Shown: one piece after another, positions 43,438 to 52,588 of the stretch | Layout: each line of letters begins with the position of its first letter | Position numbering within the stretch: the stretch's first letter is position 1 | Assembly: GCA_947501105.1 (NCBI GenBank) | Contig: CANMUP010000003.1 | Location: 186,001-250,000 of the forward strand | Direction of reading: 5' to 3' | Source: an uncultured Flaviramulus sp. | GTDB lineage: Bacteria; Bacteroidota; Bacteroidia; Flavobacteriales; Flavobacteriaceae | DNA: 64,000 nt | Program-made: the position numbers and the translations under genes | The notes under the pieces: generated by a model | What the model was told of the DNA's origin: nothing | The model's input: the letters and a program-made list of their open reading frames with translations, nothing else | Database searches by the model: none

Positions 43438-44256
43438 ATGAAACTAAAAAACACACTTATAATATTTGGATTAATATTATTAGTTTTTTCGTGTGCTGAA
43501 AACCCATTTACAGGAAAAAAAACGATGGCATTGGTACCAAATTCTCAATTATTTCCAACAGCCTTTGCTCAATATGATCAATTTTTAACGGAAAATAAAG
43601 TTGTAACAGGAACAAAAGACGCTGCAATGATTACTAGAGTAGGGCAACGTATAGCTGTTGCTGCCGAACGTTGGTTAAATGCTAATGGACACCAAGGTTA
43701 TTTAAAGGATTATAAATGGGAATATAAATTAGTTAATGATAAAACAGTAAATGCTTGGTGTATGCCAGGAGGTAAAATAGTTTTTTATACTGGAATATTA
43801 CCAATTGCCAAAAGTGAAACAGGAGTAGCTGCTATAATGGGGCACGAAGTTGCTCATGCATTAGCGAATCATGGACAACAACGGATGAGTGCTGCTTATT
43901 TACAACAAGGTGTTGCATTAGCTGGAAATATTGCAATTAAAGATGAAAAATCTAGAAATGCTTTTAACCAATATTACGGTATTGGATCTCAAGTTGGTGT
44001 TATGCTTCCTTTTAGTAGAAGTCATGAAACTGAGGCTGATAAAATAGGTCTTTATTTAATGGCTGTTGCTGGTTATAACCCAGATGAGGCAGCTGAATTA
44101 TGGAAACGTATGAAAGCTAATAGTGGAGGAAAAGCACCACCAGAAATTCTAAGTACACATCCATCAAACGATTCTCGTATAGCAAATTTAAAAGCATTAG
44201 CACCTCAAGCAAAAGCTGAAGCAAAAAAGTTTGGTGTAACATCATTTAGAGAATAA
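43438..44256 (+). CDS. M48-family metallopeptidase lipoprotein
   Basis: A 272-residue protein. Zinc motif HEVAH (H136, E137, H140) lies in AIMGHEVAHALANHG, with the third-ligand region SRSHETEADKIG. The N-terminus is a lipoprotein signal (LLVFSC, C19) followed by AENPFTGKKTMALVP. Such peptidases resemble the periplasmic LoiP/BepA group involved in outer membrane protein quality control. It is followed by a terminator. Confidence 0.92.
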   Translation: MKLKNTLIIFGLILLVFSCAENPFTGKKTMALVPNSQLFPTAFAQYDQFLTENKVVTGTKDAAMITRVGQRIAVAAERWLNANGHQGYLKDYKWEYKLVNDKTVNAWCMPGGKIVFYTGILPIAKSETGVAAIMGHEVAHALANHGQQRMSAAYLQQGVALAGNIAIKDEKSRNAFNQYYGIGSQVGVMLPFSRSHETEADKIGLYLMAVAGYNPDEAAELWKRMKANSGGKAPPEILSTHPSNDSRIANLKALAPQAKAEAKKFGVTSFRE

Positions 44257-44289
44257 ATTTATCTTATTTAAAATATTTGATTACTTTAG

Positions 44290-44318
44290 AAGCTGCTCAT
44301 AAAAGAGCAGCTTTTTTT
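44290..44318 (+). terminator. Terminator hairpin ending at the start codon of the MFS gene
   Basis: Stem AAGCTGCTC (44290-44298) and GAGCAGCTT (44305-44313) with an ATAAAA loop, followed by seven T's (44312-44318) that end 1 bp before the ATG at 44319. It is a canonical terminator for the M48 gene. Confidence 0.85.
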
Positions 44319-45656
44319 ATGGAAACACTTAAAAAAGGAAGTAAAAAACTTCTTAACGCTTGGGCTTTTTACGATTGGGCAAATTCTGTTTACACACTTA
44401 CAATAGCATCGTCTATTTTTCCCATATTTTATTCATCACTGTTCCTTTCTGAAATTAAAAATGTTCATGCTTTTGGAATGGAGTTTAAAAGTACTGCTTT
44501 AATAACTTTTGTAACGGCATTTACATTTTTAGTGGTTGCTTTTACATCTCCAATATTATCTGGTATCGCAGATTATGTAGGGAACAAGAAAAATTTTCTG
44601 AAATTCTTTTGTTATTTAGGAAGTGCTGGATGTATAGGTTTATATTGGTTTGATATATCTGCTGAAGGGATACACTTAAGTCTATTATTCTACTTTATGG
44701 GACTTATTGGATACTGGGGAAGCTTAGTGTTTTATAATTCTTATTTACCAGACATAGCTTTTGAAGAACAGCAAGATGCTATTAGTGCCAAAGGGTTTTC
44801 GATGGGATATATTGGTAGTGTACTTTTGCTAGTTTTGAATTTACTAATGGTGATGTATCCCGAGTTGTTTGGTTTTGATGTAGGCTCTACTGAAGAAAGT
44901 AAAGATGAAGCAGCAAAAAATGCTATGAGAGTATCTTTTATTACAGTTGGTGTTTGGTGGGCTTTATTTAGTCAGTATTCATTTTATTATTTACCAAAAG
45001 GCACTTCGTCTGGGCATAAAGTAACCCGTGCAGTTATTTTTAATGGATTAAAAGAATTAAGGTTAGTTTGGAAAGAACTTAAGCTAGATTTAAGGTTAAA
45101 ACGCTATTTGTATGCTTTTTTTGTGTTTAGTATGGCAGTACAAACCATTATGTTGATTGCTGTTTATTTTGGCGAAGAAGAAATAGCTTGGGGAGGAGAT
45201 GATGCTAAAAGAATGGGTTTGATAGGTAGTATTTTATTAATCCAATTAATAGCCATACTTGGTGCATTCTTAACCTCTAGAGCTTCTAGTAAATATGGAA
45301 ACATCAAAACGCTTATTGCTGTAAATGGTATTTGGATGTGCTTATGTTTTTATGCCTATTTTATGAAAACACCAGTACAGTTTTATATTGCCGCTTCTAT
45401 AGTAGGCTTCGTGATGGGGGGCATTCAAGCATTAGCAAGATCTACCTACTCTAAGTTTCTGCCAGAAACAGAAGATACTACCTCATTTTTTAGTTTTTAT
45501 GATGTAGCCGAAAAAATTGGGATTGTTATTGGCATGGTTATTTTTGCTTTTATAGATCAGATAACAGGGAGTATGAGAAATGGGATTCTATTCTTGTTTG
45601 TTTTCTTTTTAGCAGGAATTATTTTATTGTTTAGAGTACCAAAAAAAAGGGTCTGA
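44319..45656 (+). CDS. MFS transporter, UMF1/vacuole effluxer-like
   Basis: I use ATG 44319 (445 residues, METLKKGSKKLLNAWAFYDWANS). A longer frame from 44277 would be translated through the terminator stem. About 12 membrane helices are visible. The N-terminal FYDWANSVYTLTIASSIFPIFY and the C-terminal ALARSTYSKFLPETEDTTSFFSFYDV place it in the UMF1 (Atg22-like) branch of the major facilitator superfamily. The cargo is unknown. Confidence 0.85.
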   Translation: METLKKGSKKLLNAWAFYDWANSVYTLTIASSIFPIFYSSLFLSEIKNVHAFGMEFKSTALITFVTAFTFLVVAFTSPILSGIADYVGNKKNFLKFFCYLGSAGCIGLYWFDISAEGIHLSLLFYFMGLIGYWGSLVFYNSYLPDIAFEEQQDAISAKGFSMGYIGSVLLLVLNLLMVMYPELFGFDVGSTEESKDEAAKNAMRVSFITVGVWWALFSQYSFYYLPKGTSSGHKVTRAVIFNGLKELRLVWKELKLDLRLKRYLYAFFVFSMAVQTIMLIAVYFGEEEIAWGGDDAKRMGLIGSILLIQLIAILGAFLTSRASSKYGNIKTLIAVNGIWMCLCFYAYFMKTPVQFYIAASIVGFVMGGIQALARSTYSKFLPETEDTTSFFSFYDVAEKIGIVIGMVIFAFIDQITGSMRNGILFLFVFFLAGIILLFRVPKKRV

Positions 45657-45704
45657 AAATTAATATAAATTAGTATGTTTGCTCAACATTAATTTATTTA
45701 GTTT

Positions 45705-46616
45705 ATGAAGTTTGTTAAGCCTTTTTTATTTAGCATTGTTTTAGTATTTATATCTTCTGCAATATCATGTAATATAGAACCTTATGATGATGATGAATCA
45801 GAACAAGTAAATTTAGAAGCGGGAACTTTTCAAGTTGATTTTGATGGACAGACTTTTAAAGCAGATAATACAGTAGCCACGGTATTGGAAGGTGTTATTA
45901 ATATTAATGGAATTAAAACAAATACTGGAGAGGCAATTATTTTGACAGTTTTTGGGAATTCTATTGGAACTTATCAATTAGGTGTAACTCAAAATCAAGT
46001 AGAGTTGAATAGTGCTACTTTAACTAAAAACGGTAATGTGTGGCCTTCTGTGACTGATTTTGTAACTTCACAAGGAGAGATTATAATTACAGAGCTTGAT
46101 GAAGAAAATAAAACGATAACTGGTACTTTCTTTTTTACTGGACATAACCCCGTAGCAATGTCTTCCAAAGAGTTTAAGAATGGAAGTTTTACTAAAATAC
46201 CTTATGAAGCTTCCTTAGGAACGAACAATGGAAACAATACTTTTTTTGCTAAAGTAGATGATGATGAATTTGTTGAAGATTCTATAGGCGGAGCACTTCT
46301 TACATTACCAGGAACTCCTTCAACCATAACGATTACTGCGACAAAAAATAGTCTACAAACAATAAGTATAAGTGTTAATGCTAATATTACCTCTGGAGAT
46401 TATACGTTCTCTACTTTTGATCCTCCAATGGGGCAATATAATGTGTCGTTGACTGAAGGAACTGTATCTGATGATGGCGGTGAATTAATTATTACAGAAC
46501 ACGACGTTGCAAATAAAAAAATAGTTGGAACTTTTAAATTTACTGCCAGCCCTCTTTTTGGTAACGGAAAGAGTTATGAAATTACTGAGGGAAGTTTTAG
46601 CGTTACTTATCTTTAG
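45705..46616 (+). CDS. DUF6252-like lipoprotein with duplicated beta domain
   Basis: A 303-residue protein with a lipoprotein signal (SAISC, C22). Two similar beta-rich halves follow: about 38-170 and about 178-303. Each carries a GEx-IIITE/GGELIITEHD...NKxIxGTFxFT pattern and ends GSFT/GSFSVTYL. The tandem arrangement implies internal duplication. DUF6252 is my reading of the family. A TATGTTTG box (45674-45681) lies upstream without a clear TTG. Surface location is inferred. Confidence 0.75.
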   Translation: MKFVKPFLFSIVLVFISSAISCNIEPYDDDESEQVNLEAGTFQVDFDGQTFKADNTVATVLEGVININGIKTNTGEAIILTVFGNSIGTYQLGVTQNQVELNSATLTKNGNVWPSVTDFVTSQGEIIITELDEENKTITGTFFFTGHNPVAMSSKEFKNGSFTKIPYEASLGTNNGNNTFFAKVDDDEFVEDSIGGALLTLPGTPSTITITATKNSLQTISISVNANITSGDYTFSTFDPPMGQYNVSLTEGTVSDDGGELIITEHDVANKKIVGTFKFTASPLFGNGKSYEITEGSFSVTYL

Positions 46617-46642
46617 ATAGGTGAAAAACAATAAATAAAAAT

Positions 46643-46677
46643 AAAAAAGAGTGACTTTAAAAGCCGCTCTTTTTTAT
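46643..46677. terminator. Terminator between convergent lipoprotein and head-GIN genes
   Basis: AAAAAGAGTGACTT (left) pairs with AGCCGCTCTTTTT (right) around a TAAA-type loop, with one mismatch and one G-T pair. A runs on one side and T runs on the other allow use in both directions. Confidence 0.8.
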
Positions 46678-46699
46678 TTTTATTTATTGTTGAGATTGT

Positions 46700-47431
46700 T
46701 TAGTTTGTAATACTTCCAGAACCAGCAACTTTTGTGTCCTCTTTTTCTGGATTTCCTTTATAAACAATATCTCCAGAACCGGCTACTCTGGCTCTTATGC
46801 TTTGATTACTTACAACTTCGGCATCCCCAGAACCAGCAACAGATACTTCTGTGTTGTTAGCTTGTAAATTGAATCCATGAAAGTCTCCAGAGCCAGCAAC
46901 TTTAGCTTCCAAATTGTTGGTGCTACCTTTTAATGTCAAATCGCCAGAACCAGATATAGAGCCTTCAATAGATGTGGTTTTTACATCTAACACAATATCT
47001 CCAGAACCTGATAGAGCGACATCTAAATTTGTTGCATTTATTACATCTTTATTCCATAAGTCTCCAGAGCCAGAAAGAGAAACCCTGCTAATATCTTTAA
47101 ACGGAATCGTGATTTTTATAGTTTTGTTTTTATTAGACTTTAAGCTTTTACCTTTTTTTACTTTTACTTTTAAAACATTGTCTTTTACTTCTGTAACTAT
47201 ATATTCCAATAGATTTTCTTCGCCTTCAATTTTAATAGTACCTTCTGTGCCGTTTACAAGAATAAAATCCATAGATCCAGCACATTTTATAGCATCATAG
47301 CTATCTGTGGTTCTTGTAACTGTGGTCATGTTTCCATTACCTTTAATAGATTTCCATTGTCCGTAAGAAGTAGCTACAAAAAGTAAGCTGACTAAAACTA
47401 ATACGGTTTGTTTTTTAATTAATGTTTTCAT
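46700..47431 (-). CDS. Head-GIN domain (DUF2807) exported protein with GSGD repeats
   Basis: I start at ATG 47431 (243 residues, MKTLIKKQTVLVL); an ATG at 47479 would overlap the previous gene by 23 bp. A signal peptide is present (ATSYGQ). The protein then repeats a short unit with SGSGD or AGSGD about every 20 residues, seven times or so (SGSGDLW, SGSGDIVL, SGSGDLTL, AGSGDFHG, AGSGDAEV, AGSGDIVY, AGSGSITN). This is the signature of a right-handed beta-solenoid of the head-GIN type. It ends the sigma-factor operon. Confidence 0.85.
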   Translation of the reverse strand: MKTLIKKQTVLVLVSLLFVATSYGQWKSIKGNGNMTTVTRTTDSYDAIKCAGSMDFILVNGTEGTIKIEGEENLLEYIVTEVKDNVLKVKVKKGKSLKSNKNKTIKITIPFKDISRVSLSGSGDLWNKDVINATNLDVALSGSGDIVLDVKTTSIEGSISGSGDLTLKGSTNNLEAKVAGSGDFHGFNLQANNTEVSVAGSGDAEVVSNQSIRARVAGSGDIVYKGNPEKEDTKVAGSGSITN

Positions 47432-47456
47432 TTGTTCGTTTTTAATTATTGATTGT

Positions 47457-48551
47457 TTAATTTTTAGATAATGATACACTGCCGTAATCTGATTCTATTT
47501 TTATAATATTACCAGAGCTAGCATTTCCATAATGGCCTCTATAATATTTGCCTGTACCACTTACTTTTTTTGTTGAAAACTCTAATCCGTCGCTACCTTT
47601 TAAAGAACCATAATCTAAGTCAATGTCAAAATTAAAGTTATAGGTAGGAGCAAAGCCAATTTTAATACCAACATAATCAGATTTGATGGTTACGTTTCCT
47701 GCATTTTGAGTTACATTTTTTATTTTAATAGAACCATAGTCTGCCTTAAGAGACACATTTTTATATACATCCCCAATTATGGTGGTTAGATAATCACCAT
47801 TTCCTGCTATATTGTTTGCCTTATCTATAGTTATGTTACCATAATCACAATTGTAATTTACATCTTCGGCAGTTTCAACTTTAGAGTTTGTATAATCAGC
47901 ATTTATGTTTAATGTGTTTGCTTTTGAAACTGTAAAACCACTATAATCTGCATTTATTTTTCCGCTTTTTATGTATTCAAAATAGCAACCTTTACTATAA
48001 TCAAAATTTATTGAATTATCATCTGCAAGTAATTCTTTAGTAGTAATCTTACCATAATCACAGTTCAATTTTGCGTGACCTTCAAGTTTGTCGACGTTAA
48101 TATTTCCGTAATCGTTATTTAGAGAAACGCTATTAGTAATGGGGATTTTTACAATGTAATTTATTTTCATACTTACTTTGTTTTTACCTTTCCAATTCCA
48201 CCAAGATTTTGATTTATTATTGAATTTTGTTTTTGCTGATACGTTTGTTGAAGATGCTTCAAAGTCTACAGTGATATCATCGAGTTTTTCTTGTACTTTT
48301 TCTTCATCATTACCAGTTGTAGTGATTGTTATTTCAAAAACGACTCTGTTTTCGTTCCAAGTTATAACATCAATATTTCCATAACTGTTATCAACATTTA
48401 ATGCTGCATTTGATGTAACAGAGTATTCTTTATTGATCGTTTTTTTCTTGGTGTATTTACCCTTGTCTTCTTTATCTGTTGCTGCTATAACAAAAAGGGG
48501 CAACATGAATAACACAATTAGTGTTTTAAATTGTAGTGCTAGTTTCATCAT
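47457..48551 (-). CDS. DUF4097-like exported beta-solenoid protein
   Basis: A 364-residue protein with a signal peptide (about 1-23). It has a regular repeat of short beta strands with the shape NxDYGNITxxKxxx (NNDYGNINVDKLEG, NADYSGFTVSKANT, NCDYGNITIDKAN, KADYGSIKIKNV, ESDYGSVSLSKN). It resembles DUF4097 adhesin-like solenoids. Its start overlaps the anti-sigma gene by 26 bp, and it is followed by the head-GIN gene. The product is probably periplasmic or surface-exposed. Confidence 0.8.
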   Translation of the reverse strand: MMKLALQFKTLIVLFMLPLFVIAATDKEDKGKYTKKKTINKEYSVTSNAALNVDNSYGNIDVITWNENRVVFEITITTTGNDEEKVQEKLDDITVDFEASSTNVSAKTKFNNKSKSWWNWKGKNKVSMKINYIVKIPITNSVSLNNDYGNINVDKLEGHAKLNCDYGKITTKELLADDNSINFDYSKGCYFEYIKSGKINADYSGFTVSKANTLNINADYTNSKVETAEDVNYNCDYGNITIDKANNIAGNGDYLTTIIGDVYKNVSLKADYGSIKIKNVTQNAGNVTIKSDYVGIKIGFAPTYNFNFDIDLDYGSLKGSDGLEFSTKKVSGTGKYYRGHYGNASSGNIIKIESDYGSVSLSKN

Positions 48552-49092
48552 TTAAGTTTTTAAATTGTTTAATTGTATTTATTTGTTGTAATGTGTTTTT
48601 TAATAAATCTATTCTATTTTGAAAATTAGAAATCATGGCATATATAACACGATTGTCATCACCACTTTCTGCTAAATCACCTTTTAACGATTCGTATTCG
48701 GTCTCTAAAGCTTCCATTCTTTGCATGGTATCTTCAATTAATATTTTGGTTTCAGGCGAAGATTCTTTTTCAATTTTACTTAATTCTTCTGCTATGGTTA
48801 CAGCAAAAAAATCTTGAGTTTCTGCCATTTTAGGAGACACGCTTGATAAGTCGTTAGTATCTTGATTTTGTTGAGAGCCAATAAAAAATGTAATTAATAA
48901 AGCAAAAGAGGCGGCTACACCAATTAATGGTTTTAATAAACGACGCCTTTGTTTACCAACTTTAACTAGTTGTAGCGCGCCATTTTCATTCAATTTATTT
49001 AGAAACTCTTGATTGTGATCTGCTGAAGGTTCTTCAACATCAAAATCATTTTCTAGTCTTTTAAATAATTGATCTATAGTAGTTTTGCTCAT
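48526..49092 (-). CDS. Likely membrane-anchored anti-sigma factor
   Basis: A 188-residue protein. The N-terminal cytoplasmic part (about 1-50) ends in a basic patch (GKQRRRLLKP), then a single membrane helix (about 53-72). A C-terminal, probably periplasmic, helical region carries EELSKIEKESSPETKILIED and a coiled-coil tail (LLKNTLQQINTIKQFKNL). Position 17 bp after the ECF sigma gene and this topology suggest an anti-sigma factor. No zinc-binding anti-sigma motif is seen, so the call is by context. Confidence 0.7.
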   Translation of the reverse strand: MSKTTIDQLFKRLENDFDVEEPSADHNQEFLNKLNENGALQLVKVGKQRRRLLKPLIGVAASFALLITFFIGSQQNQDTNDLSSVSPKMAETQDFFAVTIAEELSKIEKESSPETKILIEDTMQRMEALETEYESLKGDLAESGDDNRVIYAMISNFQNRIDLLKNTLQQINTIKQFKNLNDETSTTI

Positions 49093-49109
49093 ATTTTTTA
49101 TTTTTAATA

Positions 49110-49667
49110 CTAAATTGCTACTAGCAATTTTTGTCTTAAACTCTCTTTAGCTCTAGATATAGTAGTTCGACAGTTGGCATTAGAGATATTCATAATTTCA
49201 CTTATTTCCTCGTAATCATAACCTTCAATTAGGTTTAAGGTTAAAGCAATTCTATAATTATCTTTTAATGTTTTCATGGTGTTTAGAATTTCCCGTGCTT
49301 TTATAGTTGTAAACTCATAATTGCTATCTATACCATCATTACTGTCTTCCACTTTATACAAAATATCATCTAAAGGAATTTCTGGATTTTTGTTATTCTT
49401 TTTATAATGATAAATGCTATTATTTATAACAATTCGTTTTAACCATGCTCCAAATATCTTTACATCTTTAAGACTCTTAAGTTTTGTAAACGCCAACAAA
49501 AAGGAGTCTTGCATAATATCTTCTGCCTCAAAATTGTTTTTCACAATTCTAAGCGAGGTGTTATACATAGCTTTGTAATAACGATTGTAAATTTCCAATT
49601 GCGCGGATTGGTTTCCAGATATACAAAGCTTAACAAGCTGTTCGATATTTAAATTAGTTGGCGTCAA
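49110..49667 (-). CDS. ECF-type RNA polymerase sigma factor
   Basis: A 185-residue sigma-70-family protein, with region 2 (FEAEDIMQDSFLLAFTKL) and region 4 (YDYEEISEIMNISNANCRTTISRAKESLRQKL). The start is TTG at 49667 because no ATG precedes region 2 in frame before M34. It heads an operon with the putative anti-sigma factor and two solenoid proteins. Its target promoters are not visible here. Confidence 0.9.
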   Translation of the reverse strand: MTPTNLNIEQLVKLCISGNQSAQLEIYNRYYKAMYNTSLRIVKNNFEAEDIMQDSFLLAFTKLKSLKDVKIFGAWLKRIVINNSIYHYKKNNKNPEIPLDDILYKVEDSNDGIDSNYEFTTIKAREILNTMKTLKDNYRIALTLNLIEGYDYEEISEIMNISNANCRTTISRAKESLRQKLLVAI

Positions 49668-49729
49668 AAAAAAACAAATTGTTATAGTATAGATGAAAGG
49701 ATTTTTTTTTTGTTACAGTTTTAACAAAA

Positions 49730-49765
49730 AAAAATCCCACACTCATAAAAAGTGTAGGATTTAAA
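49730..49765 (-). terminator. Terminator after clpC (minus strand)
   Basis: On the minus strand AAATCCTACACT pairs with AGTGTGGGATTT around a short A+T loop, with one G-T pair, followed by a T run. It lies between the clpC stop and the start of the sigma gene. Confidence 0.85.
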
Positions 49766-49788
49766 GGTATTAATTTTTTTTTTTGAAA

Positions 49789-52338
49789 TTAAGACTCTGT
49801 AGGCTTTTCAGCTTTATCTATAGTAATCTTAAGTTCGTTTGATTTTTTATCTAAATCTATACTGATTTTATCACCTTCTTGAACATGCGAGGTTATAATT
49901 TCTTCAGCTAAAGCATCTTCAATATATTTTTGAATAGCTCTTTTTAGTGGTCTTGCACCATATTGCCTATCAAATCCTTTTTCTGCTATGTAATTTTTAG
50001 CACTCTTACTAAGCTTTAATATATAACCTAAATCGTTAATTCTTAATAAAAGCTTATCTAATTCAATATCAATAATTTTGTCGATGTCTTCTTTCTCTAA
50101 AGCATTAAAAACTACTACATCATCAATTCTATTTAAAAACTCTGGAGCAAACGATTTTTTAAGTGCATTTTCAATAATCTTGACAGCATTTGCATCTTCT
50201 TGTGCTTTTTGAGAAGCAGTTCCAAAACCAATACCAGTTCCAAAATCTTTCAATTTACGAGCACCTATATTTGATGTCATAATGATAATGGTATTTCTAA
50301 AATCAATTTTTCTGCCTAAACTATCGGTTAAATAGCCATCGTCAAGCACTTGCAGTAACATATTAAATACGTCAGGGTGTGCTTTTTCAATTTCATCTAA
50401 AAGAATTACAGCATAAGGTTTGCGTCTTACTTTCTCTGTTAATTGTCCACCTTCTTCATAACCAACATATCCTGGAGGTGCTCCAATTAATCTAGAAATA
50501 GCGAATTTTTCCATATACTCACTCATGTCTATCCTAACAAGAGATTCTTCGCTATCAAATAACTCTCGCGACAACACTTTCGCTAACTGTGTTTTACCAA
50601 CACCAGTTTGACCTAAAAATATAAACGACCCAATTGGCTTATTAGGATCTTTAAGACCCGCACGGTTACGCTGAATAGCTTTTACAACCTTTGCCACCGC
50701 TTCGTCTTGACCAATTACTTTTCCTTTTATAAGGTTAGGCAATTCCGCCAATTTATTAATTTCAGTTTGAGCAATTCTGTTTACAGGGATACCAGTCATC
50801 ATTGAAACAACATCGGCTACATTCTCTTCTGTAACTATTTCACGATGTTGTTTGGTGTCTTCTTCCCATTTTTCTTGAGCAACAGTTAATTCTTTTTCTA
50901 TGCGTTTTTCATCATCTCTTAGCTTTGCTGCTTCTTCATATTTCTGTTTTTTTACAACTGCGTTTTTAGTTTCTTTTATAACTTCAAGTTGTTTTTCTAA
51001 CTCTAAAATCTGTTTAGGAACATCAATATTAGTAATATGAACACGTGATCCTGCTTCGTCTAAAGCATCAATAGCTTTATCTGGTAAGAAACGCTCAGTC
51101 ATATACCTATTGGTTAATTTTACACAAGCTTCAATAGCTTCTGGTGTATAATCAACATTATGGTGTTCTTCATATTTGCCTTTAATATTGTTTAAAATTT
51201 CTATAGTTTCTTCAACTGTAGTTGGTTCTACAATAACCTTTTGAAAACGACGCTCTAGAGCTCCATCCTTTTCGATATATTGTCTGTACTCATCAAGTGT
51301 TGTAGCTCCAATACATTGAATCTCACCTCTAGCAAGAGCAGGTTTAAACATATTTGAAGCATCTAAACTTCCTGTAGCGCCGCCAGCACCAACTATGGTA
51401 TGAATTTCGTCAATAAATAGAATTACATCGTCATTCTTTTCAAGCTCATTCATTACTGCTTTCATGCGCTCTTCAAATTGTCCACGATATTTTGTTCCAG
51501 CTACCAAGCTTGCTAAATCTAAAGTAACTACACGTTTGTTGAAAAGAATACGTGATACTTTACGTTTTACAATACGTAATGCTAAACCTTCGGCAATGGC
51601 AGATTTACCAACTCCAGGTTCTCCAATTAATAGCGGATTATTTTTCTTTCTTCTACTTAATATTTGAGAGACACGTTGAATTTCTTTTTCGCGACCAACT
51701 ACAGGATCTAATTTATCCTCATCAGCTAAAGCTGTTAAGTCACGTCCAAAATTATCCAAAACAGGTGTTTTAGATTTTTTATTTGCTTTTCCAGAGGGCG
51801 CATTAAAGATATTATCTTTTGATGCATCATCTTGCGAACCAGTATCATCATCTTGAAAAGACTCTGCTTTAGGTTCTATATAATCGTTATCGTTAGTAAT
51901 CATAAGTTTAAATTGTTCTTTAACATTATCGTAATCGACTTTAAGCTTATTTAAAAGCTTGGTAGTTGGGTCGTTTTCATTTCTTAAAATACAAAGAAGC
52001 AGATGCGCTGTGTTTATTGAAGTACTTTGAAATAATTTAGCTTCTAAAAACGTAGTTTTTAAGGCACGTTCTGCTTGCCTTGTAAGATGTAAGTTCTTTT
52101 TCTGATTAGAAGATACAGTTATATTTGGGTTTGCAGGACTTAATATTTCTACTTTACGTCTTAAATGATTCAAGTCAATTTCTAAGGCATTCAAAATATT
52201 AATGGCTTTACCGTCTCCATCGCGCAAAAGCCCAAGCATCAAATGTTCGGTGCCGATAAAATCGTGCCCCAAACGCAATGCTTCCTCTTTGCTATAAGCA
52301 ATTACATCTTTTACTCTTGGTGAAAAATTATCATCCAT
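49789..52338 (-). CDS. clpC: ATP-dependent Clp protease ATP-binding subunit ClpC
   Basis: An 849-residue Hsp100 protein. The N-domain has two Clp repeats (FSPRVKDVIAYSKEEALRLG and VSSNQKKNLHLTRQAERAL). Walker A motifs are GEPGVGKSA (first AAA+) and GQTGVGKTQLAK (second). A UVR-type middle region is VVKKQKYEEAAKLRDDEK. It unfolds proteins for ClpP, with adaptor proteins. Divergent from gyrA across 250 bp. Confidence 0.95.
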   Translation of the reverse strand: MDDNFSPRVKDVIAYSKEEALRLGHDFIGTEHLMLGLLRDGDGKAINILNALEIDLNHLRRKVEILSPANPNITVSSNQKKNLHLTRQAERALKTTFLEAKLFQSTSINTAHLLLCILRNENDPTTKLLNKLKVDYDNVKEQFKLMITNDNDYIEPKAESFQDDDTGSQDDASKDNIFNAPSGKANKKSKTPVLDNFGRDLTALADEDKLDPVVGREKEIQRVSQILSRRKKNNPLLIGEPGVGKSAIAEGLALRIVKRKVSRILFNKRVVTLDLASLVAGTKYRGQFEERMKAVMNELEKNDDVILFIDEIHTIVGAGGATGSLDASNMFKPALARGEIQCIGATTLDEYRQYIEKDGALERRFQKVIVEPTTVEETIEILNNIKGKYEEHHNVDYTPEAIEACVKLTNRYMTERFLPDKAIDALDEAGSRVHITNIDVPKQILELEKQLEVIKETKNAVVKKQKYEEAAKLRDDEKRIEKELTVAQEKWEEDTKQHREIVTEENVADVVSMMTGIPVNRIAQTEINKLAELPNLIKGKVIGQDEAVAKVVKAIQRNRAGLKDPNKPIGSFIFLGQTGVGKTQLAKVLSRELFDSEESLVRIDMSEYMEKFAISRLIGAPPGYVGYEEGGQLTEKVRRKPYAVILLDEIEKAHPDVFNMLLQVLDDGYLTDSLGRKIDFRNTIIIMTSNIGARKLKDFGTGIGFGTASQKAQEDANAVKIIENALKKSFAPEFLNRIDDVVVFNALEKEDIDKIIDIELDKLLLRINDLGYILKLSKSAKNYIAEKGFDRQYGARPLKRAIQKYIEDALAEEIITSHVQEGDKISIDLDKKSNELKITIDKAEKPTES

Positions 52339-52588
52339 AACTTCTTCCTTTCTGCATTAAAAATAATAATAATAGTTTATTAAAGACAAAAACTGTTCCT
52401 TAAATTGCTAATTGACGAAAAAAACTTTATAAAATCAAAATTTTTAACAGCATACTTATTAACGAAAAAAGGGTGCTAAATTGTTAATAAAAAACATGAA
52501 AAAATACGACTTAAAAGCCTGCTATGACTAATGAAATAATTATATTAGCATGTTTTGAAAAAATCATAAAACTTAATTAAATTTATTT

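Noticed and set aside
44277-44318. N-terminal extension of the MFS transporter
   Set aside because: It would encode the upstream terminator hairpin; the ATG at 44319 fits the family.
46914-47300. 128-codon plus-strand frame with SPEPD repeats
   Set aside because: It is the antisense of the GSGD repeats of the head-GIN gene.
47432-47479. N-terminal extension of the head-GIN protein
   Set aside because: It overlaps the upstream gene and puts 16 charged residues before a clear signal peptide.
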